Shown: positions 20,132 through 21,071 of the stretch, in pieces
How positions within the stretch are numbered: position 1 is the stretch's first letter
Layout: every line of letters begins with the position of its first letter
DNA from: Peptococcaceae bacterium UBA3933
GTDB lineage: Bacteria > Bacillota > Peptococcia > Peptococcales > BICA1-8
Assembly (NCBI GenBank): GCA_002385805.1
Contig: DGEF01000038.1
Coordinates: forward strand, 16,133 to 37,203
DNA length: 21,071 nt
Reading direction: 5' to 3'
Made by a program: the position numbers and the translations under genes
Notes under the pieces: generated by a model
Seen by the model: the letters and a program-made list of their open reading frames with translations, nothing else
What the model was told of the DNA's origin: nothing
Databases searched by the model: none

Positions 20132-20434
20132 ATGAAATCAAATCCTTTAACCAATAGCCTGAATGTTTCCAATCAGGCCAATCTTGCTAATTGTCGGCGG
20201 ACTAATTTATGGCAATATAATTTAGTAGTTATCTTAGGTGGTGGTTGGTTAACGAGAAACCGACTGCAAGTAAGGGAAGAGGGGCTTATCCCTATTTCCG
20301 TTAGGGTAAATGAGGATGGAGAAGTGAGTATTACGGGTTTAGATATGGCCAGTTTACAGGATGAAAACAAGATAAAAGTATATGCGGATAAAAAAGTAGT
20401 TACCAGTGGCGAAAAAGCGGAAGCTAATGAATAA
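20132..20434 (+). CDS. Small protein with NQAN and beta-hairpin motifs (100 aa)
   Basis: 100 residues from the ATG at 20132, using GAGGTG at 20117-20122; a GTG at 20120 lies within that ribosome site and is unlikely. It begins MKSNPLTNSLNVSNQANLAN, then a hydrophobic YNLVVILGGGW. The hairpin motif ISVRVNEDGEVSITGLDMA comes next, and a Lys/Glu tail ends it. The SNQANL element recurs in the next gene, and the hairpin is shared with the 19633 and 20448 products. Tightly spaced on both sides. Not a family I recognise. Confidence 0.77.
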   Translation: MKSNPLTNSLNVSNQANLANCRRTNLWQYNLVVILGGGWLTRNRLQVREEGLIPISVRVNEDGEVSITGLDMASLQDENKIKVYADKKVVTSGEKAEANE

Positions 20435-20447
20435 GGAGGTTGAAAGA

Positions 20448-20714
20448 ATGCAAGAAAGCCCTCATAATTCTTATAATATATTAGTTAATGCCAGCAATCA
20501 GGCTAATTTAACCGGAACCAATAATATTTCTCCTAAACAAATGAATGCGGTTTTTATTGTAGTTTCTCCCTATTATCTAGAAAAGTTTAGCGTGAAAGAT
20601 TTTGATTTAGAAATACAGGTAGATGAAAAAGGTTTATTGTGGGTTAACGGTAAACAGTTTAAGCTAATGGAACTTCAGCCAGGTATCAGTATCTTTGGAG
20701 TTTTGCAAAGGTAG
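20448..20714 (+). CDS. Small protein with NQAN and beta-hairpin motifs (88 aa)
   Basis: 88 residues from the ATG at 20448, after AAGGAGGTTGAAAGA; the open frame from 20406 overlaps the previous gene and lacks its own site. It opens MQESPHNSYNILVNASNQAN, then a hydrophobic MNAVFIVVSPYYL. The hairpin motif LEIQVDEKGLLWVNGKQFKL follows, then a short hydrophobic end. Order and spacing of the two motifs match the 20132-20434 product, so the two are paralogues. Function unknown; presumably the same assembly as its neighbours. Confidence 0.77.
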   Translation: MQESPHNSYNILVNASNQANLTGTNNISPKQMNAVFIVVSPYYLEKFSVKDFDLEIQVDEKGLLWVNGKQFKLMELQPGISIFGVLQR

Positions 20715-20726
20715 GGGAGGACGGTA

Positions 20727-20927
20727 ATGAAATTTATGGATAATTTAACTAATGAAGAAAAATTAATTTATGAAAAAATACTAAAAACCATCGAAAAAAA
20801 TCCTGATTTTTATATTAAAGCCAGTCCGGAAGAAAAAACAAAACTTCTTTTAGAACATTCAGGCCTTACTGAACGGGAGGTCTATTCTATACTGAAAAAG
20901 ATTACAGATTTTAAAATAAACATGTAG
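20727..20927 (+). CDS. Small helical protein with possible helix-turn-helix (66 aa)
   Basis: 66 residues; GGGGAGGACGG precedes the ATG at 20727, 12 bases after the previous stop. It is all-helical in appearance: NEEKLIYEKILKTIEKNP, then PEEKTKLLLEHSG, then LTEREVYSILKKITDF. The LLLEHSGLTEREVYSILKKI stretch could be a helix-turn-helix with a recognition helix, so a small DNA-binding regulator is possible, but a simple helical bundle is equally likely. It differs in style from the NQ/hairpin proteins before it. Confidence 0.72.
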   Translation: MKFMDNLTNEEKLIYEKILKTIEKNPDFYIKASPEEKTKLLLEHSGLTEREVYSILKKITDFKINM

Positions 20928-20946
20928 GAAAAAGAAGGAAGTAGCC

Positions 20947-21071
20947 ATGAGTGAAATAGACGGAGATAAGTTTGAAACAAAGTGGGTTTATTACCAAAAT
21001 CAAAAGTTTTTGGTTAAGAATAATAATCCTTTTAAAAAAACGGTGCAACAACCGGAGGAAAGGGGTTCCGA
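20947..21071 (+). CDS. Start of a further small gene, cut by the window edge
   Basis: The frame is open from the ATG at 20947 to the end, about 41 residues seen: MSEIDGDKFETKWVYYQNQK, then a basic, Asn-rich stretch with NNNPFKK and QQPEERGS. GAAGGAAG precedes the start. It lies 19 bases after the previous stop, so the run continues beyond the window. No family recognised; too short to say more. Confidence 0.6.
   Translation, partial: MSEIDGDKFETKWVYYQNQKFLVKNNNPFKKTVQQPEERGS

Noticed and set aside
18459..21071. RiPP/bacteriocin precursor cluster
   Set aside because: The short paralogues with acidic tails could suggest precursors, but there is no modification enzyme, protease or exporter in view, conservation covers the hydrophobic core rather than a leader, and the neighbours are sporulation genes.

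Overview
The window comes from an AT-rich, endospore-forming Gram-positive, most likely an anaerobic member of the Clostridia of the Peptococcaceae/Moorella type. The evidence is strong AGGAGG-type ribosome sites, a gerA-type germinant-receptor cluster, several families typical of spore formers (DUF1540, DUF1657, DUF2619/YqhV, DUF3842, UPF0756), and promoter-like sites that match sporulation sigma factors. No rRNA, tRNA, CRISPR array, transposase or phage gene was found.

Region 1 (1-4.7 kb, plus strand) is housekeeping. It holds the end of the pyrimidine operon (pyrF 3' part overlapping pyrE), a YdjM-type membrane metal-dependent hydrolase with its own terminator, an orphan membrane sensor kinase of the sporulation-kinase type with a Cys-containing PAS domain, and menG/ubiE. 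The 11-mer TGTCGAAAAAT, which contains a Spo0A-box heptamer, precedes both the hydrolase and the kinase.

Region 2 (4.7-10.5 kb) is a set of mostly single-gene units on both strands, separated by clear terminators. They are a DUF1540 Cys protein, dapB with a textbook sigma-A promoter, a membrane-anchored degenerate Mrr-like protein, a DUF1657 protein with a Gln/Thr tail, a YqhV-like protein, UPF0756, an MFS transporter and a DUF3842 protein.

Region 3 (10.5-15.2 kb, minus strand) is a germinant receptor cluster in the order gerAA, gerAC, gerAB, then a small two-helix D-subunit-like protein. About 390 bp of repeat-rich non-coding DNA separates gerAA from gerAC. Related repeats lie at 7.8-8.0 kb and 17.65-17.75 kb.

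Region 4 (15.3-21.07 kb) is the unusual part: about 20 very small genes on both strands, almost all unrecognised. They include five tiny Trp/Cys-rich single-helix membrane proteins in two paralogous sets, two proteins sharing a 42-residue repeat, a membrane-anchored protein with three Y-x-V-L-x-x-R-x-L-G repeats, and a plus-strand run of at least ten small soluble proteins containing several internal paralogue families. Four sites in this block match the SigK consensus (AC, 16-17 bp, CATANNNTA) exactly, each correctly oriented and placed just upstream of a gene. I infer a late mother-cell sporulation locus, plausibly building spore coat, crust or a surface structure, next to the germination receptor genes. 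This is inference; none of these small proteins has a function I can name. The locus continues past the right edge of the window.
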